DNA of 64,000 nucleotides from Coprinellus micaceus (GCA_951394405.1 OX596339.1:930001-994000), one strand, 5' to 3'. Numbered from the stretch's first letter, positions 9,216 through 25,067 are shown. Notes: generated from the letters alone by a model not told the origin. Program-made: numbers and translations.

Positions 9216-12200
9216 ATGTCGGACCAGGATGAGAAAGAAAGGACGCTCAACCTCTTCCCTGGGTCACATCACCAGTCTTTCAACCGTCCCGACTTCAGGG
9301 TTGCCGGACGCGATATTTTCACTCCTACCATTGCTCCTACCATCAACGTCAACGTTACCACCTCTGCTCCAGCGACCGGCTTGGACTATTATGGTGGAAG
9401 TGGCGGAAGCGGCCGAGGCTTTCTTCCGACGCTGCCGCCCCCAACTTCTCCAGCGACGAATTTATCCTTGAAGAACGTTCGGAATCCTGGACGCCTGTCT
9501 AATATGCTTGTATCGCTACGCCAACTTATCAATCCAAGAGCAAAGTCGGCCCCAGCTCGTAAAACGTCCCAAGCAAAAGAATCCCGATGGTCAAGGAGGA
9601 AAGTCGAACCTACTAACCAGCAAACCCTTCGCCATCGTTCCAGCTGGGCATCGAGCGCCAGCGCCGAGAGTGGGGATAGCGGGTTCACTGTTGTAAGTTC
9701 CATAACCCAGTGTTGTCTCTGCCCTCACGACCGATCATATCCTTTTAGTCCTCTATCGATGAGCCTGAGGACTGGACTGTGGACTCTCCCAAATCTCCCA
9801 AAGTCACCACGCCGGACGTCTACGTATCGAGGATGCTCAAGTCAGGGAAAGGGCTCGCATGCTGGCAACCACGACCTCAACGGCCTTACGCCAGTGAACA
9901 CGGGACTGTGCCAGGAGACGTCGGAACATTCACTTCTGAAGGAGGATTCAAGAAGTTGTTCAATCTTTGGGAAGACGACGTATCGGTTCGCAGGACAGCT
10001 GAAACATACTATGGCAGTCATGATTCCTATCAGCTCCCACCATGGGATGTCGTGCTAGCGGAAAGCAGGCTCTTGAAAGGGGACACCGTCGTTCAAGGCG
10101 CGACAGCAAGAGCATTGTACGGCGACAATGACAAGTGAGCCTCGTTCTCTTGTTGATTGACCGCCCTGGCTTATGGGTCACCGTAGGATAATCGGCTCTT
10201 TCGAGTTCCAATGTCGATCACAGGAAGGGGCTGTTCTTGCAATCACATCTCCAGCGGACCTAGAGGAACTGGCAGATCATACAGCATTGCGAGAGCACAT
10301 TTTTCAACATGCTGAACTTCTATACCGGCACTCGAACGCTGTCCGTCGTCTTGCTGACGATGAACCGCTCTATATCATCACTGGATGCATAAAAAGCGAA
10401 ACTTGGGCCCTCGCAGCATTCGATGACCCCACAGCTTCTCCAAACGATATCCTCCGGCTTGTAAACATGCCATTCTCAACGGCCGAAGATAGCTTCGTAT
10501 GGACAGACCGAGGAACAGCCGAAGCTCGCGTCGGTCGCAGCGAGAGAACTGGTACGAAGGACCAGACCCTTTTCCTCCGCGGTTTCAAACTGGCCTTCTC
10601 TTCCCAATTTCTTCGTCACATGCGGAACAGTCAACCTTTGGGATCGGCGCAGAAAGCCGTCCGGGATGCACCCCTCGCCCCCCAAGCTGACGATCCCCTG
10701 AAGCCGAACGATAAGTACCTTAACAGTAGGGGCACGAAATTGTGTGATTCAGATGAATCTGAGGCAGCAGCTACTCATGCCCAGCTTCCAGCCATTCCGT
10801 CGGGTTTAGACCCTCCTAGGATCGGGGAGGATACCATTGAGTCTGATAACCCGTGGTCGCTCATACGTCAGGGTCAGTCTGCATCAACCAACAGGTATGG
10901 CCCCAGCGTAGTCCAGGTTATGCCAATCACACCACATTCGAGCCCACAAGTGAGTTGGACTCCCAACAAACTTTTCACGACTATCACTAACCGTACTCCT
11001 CTAAGCCATGTCATCCATGCGACATCATTAACAGATATATTCTTGATAATGTTGGTCATTTCTCCCCGTGGGAGGCCCGCAATAGCAATTTCTGAAGGAC
11101 TTCAATAGACAGACGCAGACTTCGCCCTGAGCCACGATGATGACTGGTCCTTCCTTCTAAAGGACCCTCTGTGGAATGGTACATTGTCGGATATTTATTA
11201 CCATCGAACTAGGACTGATCCACCGGTTGCAGACCTCATTTGCTCGGACATGACCGAGGCACCAAGGGACATGATTTCTGTTCGCAAAGGCAAGTAGTTT
11301 GTTGTGTAATCCCGGCTGATGGAGCTGATCTAAGCTTACGTGTAAGGTGTCGCCTTTTTGACGGATGCAGCGTCAGGAGAGATTGTCAACGAGGAAAGGG
11401 GAGAAGTATGCATGCGCTTTGAGGGTATTGAGTCCCCCAGCCTGAGGGGGTCTGACAAAGAACATTGCGCGGATTCAACGGTTGAAAACTCTCCCCCAAC
11501 AGAAGAGGAAGAGGCCTACGTAAATGCTTGTGAGCCACGAGCAATTTCCTGCAACTCCACACCGTTGGTAAATTGATTGACAGCCAGGAAATCGCCGTCC
11601 CCCGGGCCTCTCGAGTTGGCCCCATCGGCTCAGCAACATTACGTCGCGGATTGGATCCAAAGACAGGGGGACCCCTGGGTGACCCGGTTCAACATACCGC
11701 AGGCTTCGAAGCAAGTCGCACAAGAATACGCTTCGTTGTCGGCAGCGGAGGAAGAGGTATGTTCCCAGTATGACATGCGGGAGCGGGAAATTTCACTGTC
11801 CCGTTTAGGCCTACGAACGACTCTCGCAGACCGCGAATCAGGTGCGGGAAAAGGAGCACGAAGCCTATATATACACCCCGTCTCCCGCCGAAGTTGAGGG
11901 AGAGAACTTGTCCCGGGTTGTCAACAATTCCGTTCAACCACTTGGCGAACAGAAGGCCCGCAAGGGGAAGGCTCATCTCACGACTTCCGAGCCACAGCCC
12001 TTAGATGTTAAGGTGAGTCACGAGCCATTCAAAGAGAAGCAGGCATGACATAGTCCTCATTCCCTTCCTTCTCGCAGTCGCTGGCTGACAGAGCGCAGTC
12101 TACAACCGGAATATTCAATCCCGAAGAAGGATTGCGCCTGAAGCTTGGCCTCGAGGCTGGGCAGCCACTCAACCTCTGGTCGCTCCCTGATCCCAAGAGA

Positions 12201-14032
12201 GATGAACGACCCCCTCATTCATACCCCCTCCTCGTTCAGCTCGCCATCTACGGGAGCCCAATGGGAGGCATGACCTTAAACCAAATATATAAAGCAATCG
12301 AGGAGCGTTTTGAGTACTATCGTAATCGACCTGAAGGATCCTGGAAGGTGGGTGCCGGAATTATTGGAACTTCTAGCGTGCCTTGACTTCGCTTCGGTAG
12401 GCGGAGATACGACAGAACCTTACCTTAAACCAAATCCTTATCAGCTTCCAAGACCTTAACCTTCAAGAAGAATCGAAGGGTGGCGATCTTTCCAGATGCT
12501 ACCCACCAAACTCTCCACAGGTCGACAGGCCCTCAACACGCCAGAAGCGAGGTCAGGACTACTTCCATGCAAGCGACGGAGACGATTCCCAAGACCCCAA
12601 CAAGTCCGTTTTCACGAACGGGCCTGCCGCCTCTGCGCCATCGTCTCCCCACCCGGCCAACCCCTCCGCCCCCGCACCTTCCCTCTTGCTTTCGAAGCCA
12701 TTCAGGTGCCCGAAGCCCAACTGCAACAAGGCCTACAAGCGGGCGAATGGCTTGAAGTACCACATGATGCATGGAAGCTGCAACTTCGCCCCGCCCAAGG
12801 ACTTGGAGCATATCAAGGACTACTTGGAGCGCAAGCGCCGAGAGCCTGACGCGCAGACTCTGGCCAATGGTGGCCAACCCCTCAACCGTTCCCTCTCGAC
12901 CGGCTCGAATGTGAATGCCAACCAGCAGGGCCAGATAGGTGGCTTGGCGACGACGCTTGACACCGCGTTGTTGAACAGCTACTGTGATTTGAACTTGCAG
13001 AGCATGAAAATCACCGAGACGGAGCTGAGGGAAGTTGAGCGGGAGACGGAGAAGAGGTTGAGACCATTCGCCTGCAGCGTTGGTGACTGTCAGAGGAGGT
13101 ACAAGAACATGAACGGGTTGAGGTATCACTACCAGCACAGCGGCCAGCATGGTGCGTCTGGGATTGCTTTGTTGGCGAGCGGACAGCACGAGTGCCTCCA
13201 GAACAACCACTCGGCGAAGAGGCGGGAGCAGCAGCAGCAACAGCAACAGCACCATCACTCGAATTCATCCAACACCCATAGCGCATCGAGCCACAACCGA
13301 AATGCGACGAACAGCAACTACTCTAGTAATTTTTCTAATAGCACCCCTAGCGCTCCTGCCCCGACTTCAGACCACTACGGAGCAACGACCTTTGCGATGG
13401 ACGAGGAACGTGAAGGCCGCAAACGCTTTGGAAACCCGTCTGCATTCCCTCATATGAAAGGCTTCGCTAGTGTTCCCGTCTCCCGCGCTGCGAGCAGCTC
13501 TCACACCGGCACCCCCCTCCCCATGACCGTCCCTGCCTCCGCCAACACGTCGCCGAAGGCTAACGCTGCTAATATGCATATTCCCTCCCCCCCTCCGGTA
13601 AACTCTTCCCTGAACGCGTTGCCGACAAGCTCTACCTCTTCATTGGGCGGGGCTCTTGGAACGAGCTCGATGACCACGCCGATCCAGGCCGTACCTGTTC
13701 ACGTTCAGCAAGTCAACGGCGTCGGGATTAACACTGGTCTGCCCCCGACCTCGCCACCACTCTCTGTGGCCACGTCCCCTGGCCAACACCACGCGACAGC
13801 TGGGAGCCCAGGGCAGCAGCAGGTTACGCAGCAGCAGATGCAGCAGATGGCGGCGGCTGCGTACCAGCAGTACGCTCAGCAGTTCCAGACGCAGTACCAG
13901 GCCGCGATGCAAATGCATGCGGCGCAGCAGCAGCAGGCGATTCACCAAGTCCATCAAGGACAGCAGGGACAAGCGCAACCTCAACAATCGCAGGGCGATT
14001 GGACGGCTGGCATGGGGAAGGACATGTCTTAG
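9216..14032 (+). CDS. Copy A: cap + core + truncated forkhead + two C2H2 fingers
   Basis: Eleven exons sum to 4,260 nt without a stop: 9216-9692, 9749-10134, 10187-10949, 11006-11050, 11109-11178, 11234-11290, 11347-11529, 11584-11756, 11809-12012, 12078-12347, 12401-14032. Predicted length 1,419 residues. Order: N-terminal cap with FRVAGRDI; a lineage-specific core (about 181-430) with GTVPGDVGTF, GGFKKLFNLW and YIITGCIKSETWALAAF; an acidic linker; a forkhead start (about 830-890) with HSYPLLVQLAIYGSP and IRQNLTLNQI; then C2H2 fingers near 976-1003 and 1098-1126 of Sfp1-like type. The forkhead wing after IRQNLTLNQI is replaced in frame by finger-protein sequence. The tail is Gln- and Ser-rich. 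Intron 11291-11346 is GC-AG. The last exons could instead be a separate zinc-finger gene with its own start; no stop or clear promoter separates them. Core function is unknown. Confidence 0.62.
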
Positions 14033-15081
14033 ATGGTGAGCCGTCATTTGGTTGGGTCAGGGATAGGAAACTAATCGCTGTGAGTAGCTGTCGTTGCTTT
14101 GGAGCCGCCGATTTGCGCTCATTCCCTTCGTCGACGTCTTCATGCGGATCGCTATTGTCACAAAATTGTCGCCTTCGACGTGAAAATCATTACTGAAATT
14201 GATCTTGGATCGAGACATCTTGTTTATGTCCTTTTCAACCACAACTCCCAGTTCTTTGAAGATTGTTGAGTTGGATTGGAACCGTTATCCAAAAGTATTG
14301 TGCGCATCTGTGCATTAGCCCTTCCTCTCAGATCTCATCCTTGTCTAGCTCTCCCTCTCGTCTTTTGAACAGCTTCGGACGCCCATGCCTTTTTTATCGC
14401 TTTTTCTATTGACCAAGTGTCGCGTCGTCCCCTGTGAGGGTAGGTAGGTCGTACTCACGGCACTTGGCCCCAATAAGGAAGAGGGTGTTTGTCTTTCATC
14501 GCTTTTCGTCCAACCCTCCCCTTATATCACTCGCGATTGTACTAGACCACTCCGTACAATTGACCTTATTTCTTCTTATATTTTCCCTCCCGTCCTCACA
14601 CTCCACCTCCTTGCTTTTTCTCCTGCCTCCTTCATTCCCCCCTGATAATCTCTATTTTTCACCGCCACCCCCCGAGGAAGAAGGAAAGACCCAGTAAAAA
14701 TGTTTCCGCAGCATCGGCTAGAGCCCGGCGGTGAGTTAAAGTCCCATGGGTATGGGTTATCATCTGGAGACAGCTGGGCGCCTAAATCGAGTCTCAGTTT
14801 GAGCGCCAACTCCAAGTCACATGGCTTGAGTCTGGATGCATGGAGGGTTCGGAACACGGAGGAGCAGAGAGAAAGCTCCGAGACCGGCTGGATCCGTGAA
14901 CAAATCACATACTGGAGGGGAGAGGACGAGAGCCGTGGCGCAGAATGGCTAGGGAGGAGGAAAACAAACAAGAAAGGACAACTCGAGCGCTTCGTTAACA
15001 GCCCTTGCAGCACCTGTTCTCACGATCCTTGCGTCTCTTCCTCCGCGCTCATTCACCTCTTGGCGCTTCCTGGATCCCAAG
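14033..15081. other. Spacer between copies A and B
   Basis: Holds the 3' region of copy A and the leader of copy B. The frames seen are short or unsupported. Its second half carries a leader sequence repeated near 18.3 kb. Confidence 0.5.
14697..14950 (+). repeat. Leader repeat, copy upstream of B
   Basis: About 250 bp closely matching 18298-18560 in the same orientation, with small indels. Shared landmarks include GGCTAGAGCCCGGCGG, GTCCCATGGGTATG and CCAAGTCACATGGCTTGAG. It lies just upstream of copy B, so the downstream match marks a tandem duplication. Confidence 0.85.
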
Positions 15082-17845
<2,764 letters not shown>

Positions 17846-18297
17846 GACCCGGGCTGGCGATGATTCTCGTGCGCAATCGGAGGACGACGACCACGGGTTT
17901 GAGGTTAATTGGGTGGGCGCAGCGGGGGAGAAGAGCCGGGAGAGCATCTCATCGAGCATCATGGGCCGCGACCCTGGTTGAATGGGATCTCCGCCGTCAC
18001 ACAAGAGTCCGCAGAACCGCTGGCGGATCTTTCGAATGAACAATCCCAAAGCGAGTGGTCCGGAGTCACAGGTAACGCCAGCGCTGGGCTCTCTTCACAA
18101 GCTCAACAGTAGAGTGCGGATTGTTTGATCATGGTCTAATCCTCCTTGGTTTTACGTCCTCCTGTTGATCATTCTATCGTCGTATTACCAATGGGGAGCC
18201 ATTGTTACACAGTCCTGCGATGTCGTTGGGAAGACGGACTGGGGAGCATCAGGTTCTTGAAGTCGGAATCGGCTTCTTCATGGAAGGGGAGCGCCAG

Positions 18298-18560
18298 CAA
18301 AAAGTGTTTCCGAAGCACTGGCTAGAGCCCGGCGGCGAGTTGAGGTCCCATGGGTATGTGCTGCCGTCTGAAAATAGCTAGGCACCTCAACTGAATCTCA
18401 GTTCGAGCGCCAAACTCCAAGTCACATGGCTTGAGCCTGCATGCATGCATGTATGGGGACACAGAGGAGCAGAGACTCTAGAGGAAGCTCCGATACCAGA
18501 TCAGGGACCAAACCAGACACTGGAAGGGAGAAATTTTTCAGAGAGTGGATGAGAGAGCAA
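18298..18560 (+). repeat. Leader repeat, copy upstream of relic
   Basis: Second copy of the copy-B leader (first at 14697-14950). It is followed not by an intact gene but by the decayed fragments at 18740-19170. Confidence 0.85.
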
Positions 18561-18739
18561 ACAGCCAGTGGCGTGTCGAGTACACGCAGATGACGAGGAA
18601 GGAGGGCGAGAAGAGACAAATATCCGCAAACATCGCGTCCCATCCCGTGACTGCTGTAGGTGCTGGCTTGTCCCTTGACTCGCTTGTCATTGGCGCTGTC
18701 TCTCCCGTTTGCGATTCTCGCAGATAATTATCGCATATT

Positions 18740-19170
18740 GACTCCACACTTACATCGTTTGGTTCAATGCTCAGTATGTTTGTATTCTAGAGTCTCTCTT
18801 AGACCACTTTGTTGACTTTTCAGCGCTCCTGACACCACCTATTTATGTCAGTCTGCAACATGCACAAACCGGGCAAAGGACTACCATGTTCGCGACCGAG
18901 ACCAGACAAGGGTCTCCCCGGCTGGCGAGGACCAGTCTCAGGAGACGTCGGGACCTTCACTGCTGCTGAACGGTCCAAGAAAACGTTCGATATCTGGACG
19001 GGCGCGCTGCCGTCAACGAACGGCCTGCAAGCCGTGCACCATTTACCTAGCGGTGCCATCTCTGTCGGCTGGATAGCTTAGCCCATGGACCTCTGCTCGT
19101 TGCCCGATTTTGAGGTGATTTAAAAGGGGTCGGAGTCAAACATACCCCCGCACTTGGGAGTTGAGGAACG
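18740..19170 (+). pseudogene. Relic of a fourth cap/core/forkhead copy
   Basis: Decayed copy closest to B. The intron end and exon start near 18770-18850 match 15568-15665. Then comes GKGLPCSRPRPDKGLP with GDVGTFTA, parallel to the core of B, ending in a stop at 19078. At 19084 a short piece, CTCTGCTCGTTGCCCGAT, matches the lead-in to the forkhead of B. The cap exon, the second half of the core and the forkhead are missing. Confidence 0.75.
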
Positions 19171-19424
19171 TCAAGGTGGGGTTCCGGGAATCATACGCAC
19201 ACACAGTTACCACATCATGTGGTGGACTCTTACAAGGCCTGCCCAGCTGGTGCATACAAGGCCACTCACTCAAGACCTACACCACAACGACGAATCCGTT
19301 TCTGGGCTGTTGTGGGCGCCTATCCCGTCATACTTGAAAGGTTTCTATGCGCGTTTACTCACGCTTCATTCTGTCTTTCTCCCCACTTCTTTCTCTCCCC
19401 GGCCGCAGAATTAACCCCAGCAGC

Positions 19425-21536
19425 ATGGACCTTTCCGAGGAAACGCGGGCGGTTGTCAACCTATTTTCTGGATCCCACAATCAAACCCTCCTGAACCCCG
19501 ACTTCAAGGTTGCGGGTCGCGATTTTATCGTACCGACATTCGCGCCGACGATCAACGTGAGCCTCTGCTCACCTCAAGGAACGGCCTCCTCGAACTGCAC
19601 TACCGATCGGGACACAAGACCATATTATTATCTCCAGACATCTACGTCACCGCCGCCTCCTACAACCAGGTCTCCCACCGTCAAAACCCATGGACCCACG
19701 GGCTTTTCCCAATTCGTTGGCTCCCTTCGGCGCCTCGTCCTGCAAGATAAACCCAACCAAGTAGAGATTAGCCCCCTCGACGGAGCCTCTGCTCGCCCTC
19801 CAACTTTCCTCACCACCCCAGATGTATACGTTCTCCAGATGTTGCGGTCAGGCAAAGGACTTCCCTGTTGGCAGCCGAGACCTTGGAAGCCCCTTGCCAG
19901 CGAGTCTGGCACGGTACCTGGTGATGTTGGCATTTATGGAGCGGACAGCGGCTTCAGGCGGCTGTTCAACATCTGGGGAGATGATGAGGCCGTTCGATAC
20001 ACAGGACAACTATACTCCGAAACTGTCTACCAGCTCCCGGAGGGGCAGGTGGTGACGGCCGAGAGTGGGTTGGAAGAAGGAGACGCAGTCGTTCATGGGA
20101 CATCGTCTGAAATTTCTTGGGCAGATGACGGACTGTAAGTTCGCCTGAAAATATATTACCAACATGAAAGGGTTCGGTGCTAACGCAATGAGGAAGGGGA
20201 ATCAAGTCTTTCGAGTTCGAATGTCGGTCAACACAAGGGGCGGTCCTTGCTATCACATCCCCGACAAAACTCCAAGAGCTTGCAGACTCCACTGCACTTC
20301 GGGAGCATATCGCCCAAAACGCCGAGCTCCTGTACAGGCATGCAAACACCATTTGCCGCATCGCAGACACAGAAGCCCTCTACGTTATCACAGGGTGCAT
20401 CAAGAGCGAAACCTGGGCTTTGGCCGCGTTCAATGACCCGACGACATCCCCAGCCGATACACTCAAGCTAGTGAAGCGACTCGGCGTGAACCGTCACGGA
20501 AACACAGAGTTTACCTGGACACGTCGAGGAACGTCCGAAGCGAGAGTGGGGAAGAGCGAGGTCATGGGGGAAAGCGATCAGTCTCTTTTCTTGCGCGGAT
20601 TCAAACTTGATGCCTCTCTGAAGTTTCGCTCTAAAATGAGGGCTACTGAGCCACGCACCCTCTCGCATGGCTTCAAGGCGAACTGCAATTGTTCTCATCC
20701 TTCGTCGAAAAGAAACGCCGGCGCAAGGTTGGGTCACGGCCACAGGAACTCGTCGTGCTTACCTGGTTGTGACCATGCCGGGAGTGGTATATTGAGCTTC
20801 AACCTTGAAAAGCTCCCCCTCGGCAGGCTCCCTGCGGCCGAAAAATACACATCGAATGGTAGCCATAGAGAGGTCCATCTCGGGGACCCCCGTCCTGGTT
20901 ACGACGTGAGTTGAATAAAGGCAAACTACATTCAGAACAATCGCTAACACACGGGGCGCTAGTCTCCTCATCCTTGTGACCACATCAACCAGTACTTATT
21001 GGAAAACGTAGGTGGCCCTTGGTTTAACATTAGAGAAGCCTCATCCCAAATATCTTTAGGCTGGTGCCGATTTCGCTTTGAGCCACGATGACGACTGGCT
21101 CGCATTACTGGATGACCCCGAAGGCGACCAACCCATCGGAGACATTGCTACCACCGACGGTGTGTGCGATCCGTTCAACCTAGCTCCTTCTGCACGAACT
21201 AACTGATAGTTGCCCCAGGTGTAGCTAGCTTGAGCTGGGGGCCGATCGAAGAAGAGGAAGAAATTTCAGCTGACGAAGCAGAAACCCAAGCTACTGGAAC
21301 TAAACGTGTACGCAGCAGGTACATCTTAGTGGTCATACATATGATAGGCTAATGTCCTCGACTAGGCCATGCCAGTTCGACAACGCCCTGAGCTGCTACA
21401 GTTCGAGGAAGGTTCCGCGTCCGACCCCGACCCTAACTCCGAGGCTGAAATCAACGACAGTGACTCGGAATCATCAGTTCACTCATCCAGCGAGGGTAGC
21501 AGTGGGGAGATCGACTGTTCAAGTAACGAAGAGTAA
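19425..21536 (+). CDS. Copy C: cap + core, forkhead absent
   Basis: Six exons (19425-20134, 20197-20905, 20963-21007, 21060-21159, 21219-21307, 21366-21536) sum to 1,824 nt, 607 residues. The cap has NPDFKVAGRDF and FAPTINV; the core has YVLQMLRSGKGLPCWQPRP, GTVPGDVGIY, GFRRLFNIW and YVITGCIKSETWALAAF. The short exon pair carrying HPCDHINQYLLEN and DFALSHDDDW is shared with A and B. It ends in an acidic Ser-rich tail (SDSESSVHSSSEGSSGEID) where A and B continue to the forkhead. Function unknown; the loss of the DNA-binding module suggests the cap and core act on their own, which is inference. Confidence 0.72.
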
Positions 21537-21890
21537 ATGCAGGAGCGAGCGTCCCTCGGTCACGGGGACTAGCCAAACGACGAACTGCCTGAACATTCCA
21601 AGAGCCTCGAACTTCGAAGAATGGGGAGATCTTAACCAGGAACTATGACAACGCCGTCACCATTACTATTAGGTCTCCTTTTTGTTCAATTCAAACGAAT
21701 CATTATTTGTACACTTTGGAAAATTTGGTACACTAGGGGCGAGGGGGGCCCTCGAGCCAGTCAAAGGAACCACCAAGAAACACAAGAAGGGAAGGTATAC
21801 AGAGCGCAAGAAGACAAAACCAGACGACAGCATAGCGGGCGTGGGTAGGTATGAGGAGACACAAGAAAGAGATGGCATAAACTTCTGACG

Positions 21891-24212
21891 TTATGAGAGG
21901 CCACCAGGGAGCAACGGGAGTCGTCCCTCTACATCTTCTCCCATCTCGACGGGCGTAAGAATTGCGCGCAAGAACCCACCCACCCTTCCTAACACTGAAT
22001 GGGACTCAACGTGTAGGCGGTGGTGTGAGGGAGGTGATGTCGAAGGAGGTTCGGAGGGCAGTGACGAATGTGAATCGTCTGAGAATAGAGGCTGATAGTC
22101 AGAAGCACCCTCTCCGTGCTCAATATGTGTAGTGGACTCGAAGTTCTCCTGTGGATTCTCCTCTACCACATCCTCCCCTGCTTCCGGAACCCTTGGAGAC
22201 TTCGACGGTTCCTTCATATGGGGCGAGGGTAAGTGCCTCCCCACCACGTCAGATCGGACTGGCCAAATGCTCCTATCGCTCCCTGTCGACGACGGCCGCG
22301 CTAGCGAGAACGTGGAAGACGGGGGTGCCAGCGACGACGGCAATCCCTGGGACTTGCTCCTCGTAAGCCCGATGGACGACATCCAAGACGTAAGTTCCTC
22401 GTCCTCAAGTAGCGATGGGAGAGCCGGTATCGTGAGCTCAAGGTGCGGCCGTCTGGCCACAGTCGCATCCGACACCTCCACGGACACTGCCTCCAGACCC
22501 AGAGCGAGGTCCAGCTTCTTGGCCACGATGCGTTCGGGGTTGAAGAAGAACTCGGGGAACCCTTCGTGGGGCGCGCGGTATGGCGCGGATGGAGAAGCGA
22601 TGGTGAAAGCGTCGTCGCCTATTAGCGTGGTAGAAGGCGTGTGGATAGATGTGGGGTCTGGAGACGCAGGGAAGCCGAAAGATAGGGAGTCACATCCGCT
22701 GAGGGCGTCGAACCGAGGCGAGGGTGGGAGGGAGAAGTCCAGGGACCTTAGGTCGGGGAGGAAGGAGGACAACCCGGATTCATCTTCGACCGTACGGAGG
22801 TCATCGATGTCTACCTCGTGATCGTCTCCGTATGCCGACGACTCAGAAGTGACGTCTGGGTCGGGGAGAGGAGTTTGGGTGGATAGAGTGGAATGAGGAC
22901 TGCCAGCAGTCGATTCAGTAGGATATAGGTGGACGTCTCTTGAGAGTACGGATGGGGAGTCCGGAATCTCCTTCGATTGTTCGTGGGCTACATAAAATAC
23001 GGCATGAGATACCTTCGATGCAAAGAGTGAGTGCGACTTACCTCCACCCCCAGAAACGAGGAGCGGTCCCTCGTTCGACAATGGCGAGCTTGGTGGCGAG
23101 GGGCATAGCGATATCTCGAAGTTGGGTATCTCAGCAATACGCGCACGCGGCGTCGGTGGCAGAGATAAAAGCGTATCGTCGAGCGGTGAATGCTCCCCTG
23201 CGGCCGACGATTCCATATCGTCTCCCCCGAACTCGGCCGTTTCGGAACCGCAAATGTCAGACCCACTCTCCATCTCCGTCTCCTCGGGCACCGGAGGGAT
23301 TTCCCCCAGTTCTTCCTGCTCTTGTGACTCGCGATCTCGGGAGAGAAGACCAAGGATATCGACACCTTCATCGCCTTCGTACACAGGGCTGGTGGGTGAA
23401 GAGCACAGGCTCTCAAGGTGCTCCTCGTCGAAGACGTCGGGGACGGCAGAGTGTGAGGAGGGGTCTCCCTCCGACAACTCGGAAAAGGGGCCCATGGCTG
23501 GAGAAACGGGGGAGAACATGTCGATTAGACTTTCCCCATCGTCGCCCTCATCGGAAGATGGGGACGATGGTGTGGCTGGGGTGGATTCCGCGTCCCTCGC
23601 CTCCTCATCTGATGGGAGTTCGATCGACGGTCGAGGAGAGGGTGTAGATGGAAGGGGAATGATACATTCGAATACTGGCTCGACCTCGTCGTCGTCGGGG
23701 TAGTCGAACGTGAGTTCCGCCGTGTAGGGCCCGAAGATATCTTGCCCTCCCTGTGATGCGAGCGTTAAGTCCAGAGATGGCAGCGAGAAGATATCGCGCA
23801 CATGGGGCGACTTCTGTTTCCGTCGTGGCTTATACAAGGCGTTTTGCAATATTTGAAGGTCGGATACGTGGTCCCCTTCTCCATCGCATAGGCTGGCCGC
23901 TCCTTATCAGTACGTCGTACGAGAGTATTCAACTCTTATCTCACCGCCCCAGATCTTTTGTACTCAATCGCACGTAGTCCGTGCCATTCATCCGTACGAT
24001 CTGAATGAATTTGGAGAACCGCTCGTTGAATGGCGGGTCGAGGTGGGTACGCATGAATTGGGAGAGTTCATTTGTCTCGTAGTAGAATAACTGCGCATAG
24101 ATCGTGAGCGCGGTGCAGTTGTGAAATGCGGGGTGTGACTTACGAAAGGGACAACTGCAAATGGCCTATGAAGCCGCCGATGTGCCTTCACCGCAGTTCT
24201 ACAAGGTTCCAT
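21891..24212 (-). CDS. Hypothetical Ser/Pro-rich acidic protein
   Basis: Four exons (24212-24144, 24090-23945, 23892-23042, 22987-21891) sum to 2,163 nt, 720 residues. I do not recognise a named domain. Residues about 1-85 are the ordered part: a basic start with AHRRLHRPFAVVPF, then FYYETNELSQFM, NERFSKFIQIV and TDYVRLSTKDL. The rest is low-complexity and acidic with many SPP and SSP motifs, so probably disordered and a candidate for phosphorylation. A short hydrophobic patch near the C-terminus, RVGGFLRAIL, could bind a membrane or partner. No signal peptide is seen. Confidence 0.75.
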
Positions 24213-24752
24213 TTGCTGTTAGCGATAGTATTCGCGGAAGGGACTGCGAAGGACGACGCCGCCCGTGGACGTGAATGGTATTAGAGGAACAAGATAATGG
24301 GGTACAGCCAGTTGCACCGAGATTTCGTTTCCGAGTATTTGAACGAAACTCTCACTGCACCTCGTTGTATCAGTGTAAAACACCGGGGAGCGCATCCCTG
24401 GGTCTTTATCGATGCTATTAAATCTCCGCAGCGGACGAGGCCTTCAGCACTAACAGTGCGAGGGGTACCCAAATCAATTCGAATTCCTGGGTTCTCCGAA
24501 CGCACCGCGCCATGTGGCTGCCTTGTGCATGCCTTCTCCTGCTGCATGTCAAGAGGCGTGGCGGTGTGGATTGCTGTTTAAAGGCGCAGTCAACAGATTT
24601 CTTGAACGGAAGTTCGAAAGGGGTGGAGTAAATGAAAGGCGACAATACCCAGAACGTGGCTCCGAAACGAGACGTCGAAGTAAACGTCGTGTAGCTCGGA
24701 CACTGAGCCTCTGGAGGAATTCTCGGGGTGATATCCTTGTTCCCGTATTGTT

Positions 24753-25067
24753 CTAATACACCATGTCCGTCATCGCCTTATGGGACGCCCAAAAGGATGT
24801 TTCAGTGGAAGAGACGAGGTGGTAGTTCGAGTTCAAGAGATGGTCGTTCCTGGGAACTGGCCCCACAGGCGCCGCCGCTCGTGGGGAAAGACCGCTGATT
24901 GCCGGTGCCCACGAGTCATGTGATGTTCGGAGCCTGCCGGCATCACGGCGGAGGTTCAAAATTTTCTTATCGAGTATTTGATTCGCGCGCTCCTCTTTCT
25001 CCTCGACATCCATGTTCTCCTTCGCATCTTTGTGCTCCGCGTTCTCGACGCTTCCAATGTCGACCAC
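24753..25067 (-). CDS. Possible hypothetical protein, C-terminal exon
   Basis: A 104-codon frame whose composition looks protein-like: an acidic Lys/Glu helix (DVEEKEERANQILDKKIL) and then a mixed C-terminus. It stays open upstream to about 25095, and another frame at 25159-25386 could be a 5' exon, but I could not find a splice pair joining them in phase. No domain recognised. Confidence 0.25.
   Translation of the reverse strand: MVDIGSVENAEHKDAKENMDVEEKEERANQILDKKILNLRRDAGRLRTSHDSWAPAISGLSPRAAAPVGPVPRNDHLLNSNYHLVSSTETSFWASHKAMTDMVY

Noticed and set aside
12533..13258. 241-codon minus-strand ORF
   Set aside because: Antisense shadow of the zinc-finger and Gln-rich coding exon; its composition mirrors the sense codon bias.
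22132..23703. Long plus-strand ORFs of 193-235 codons
   Set aside because: They lie opposite the 720-residue Ser/Pro-rich gene on the minus strand and are explained by its GC-rich codons.
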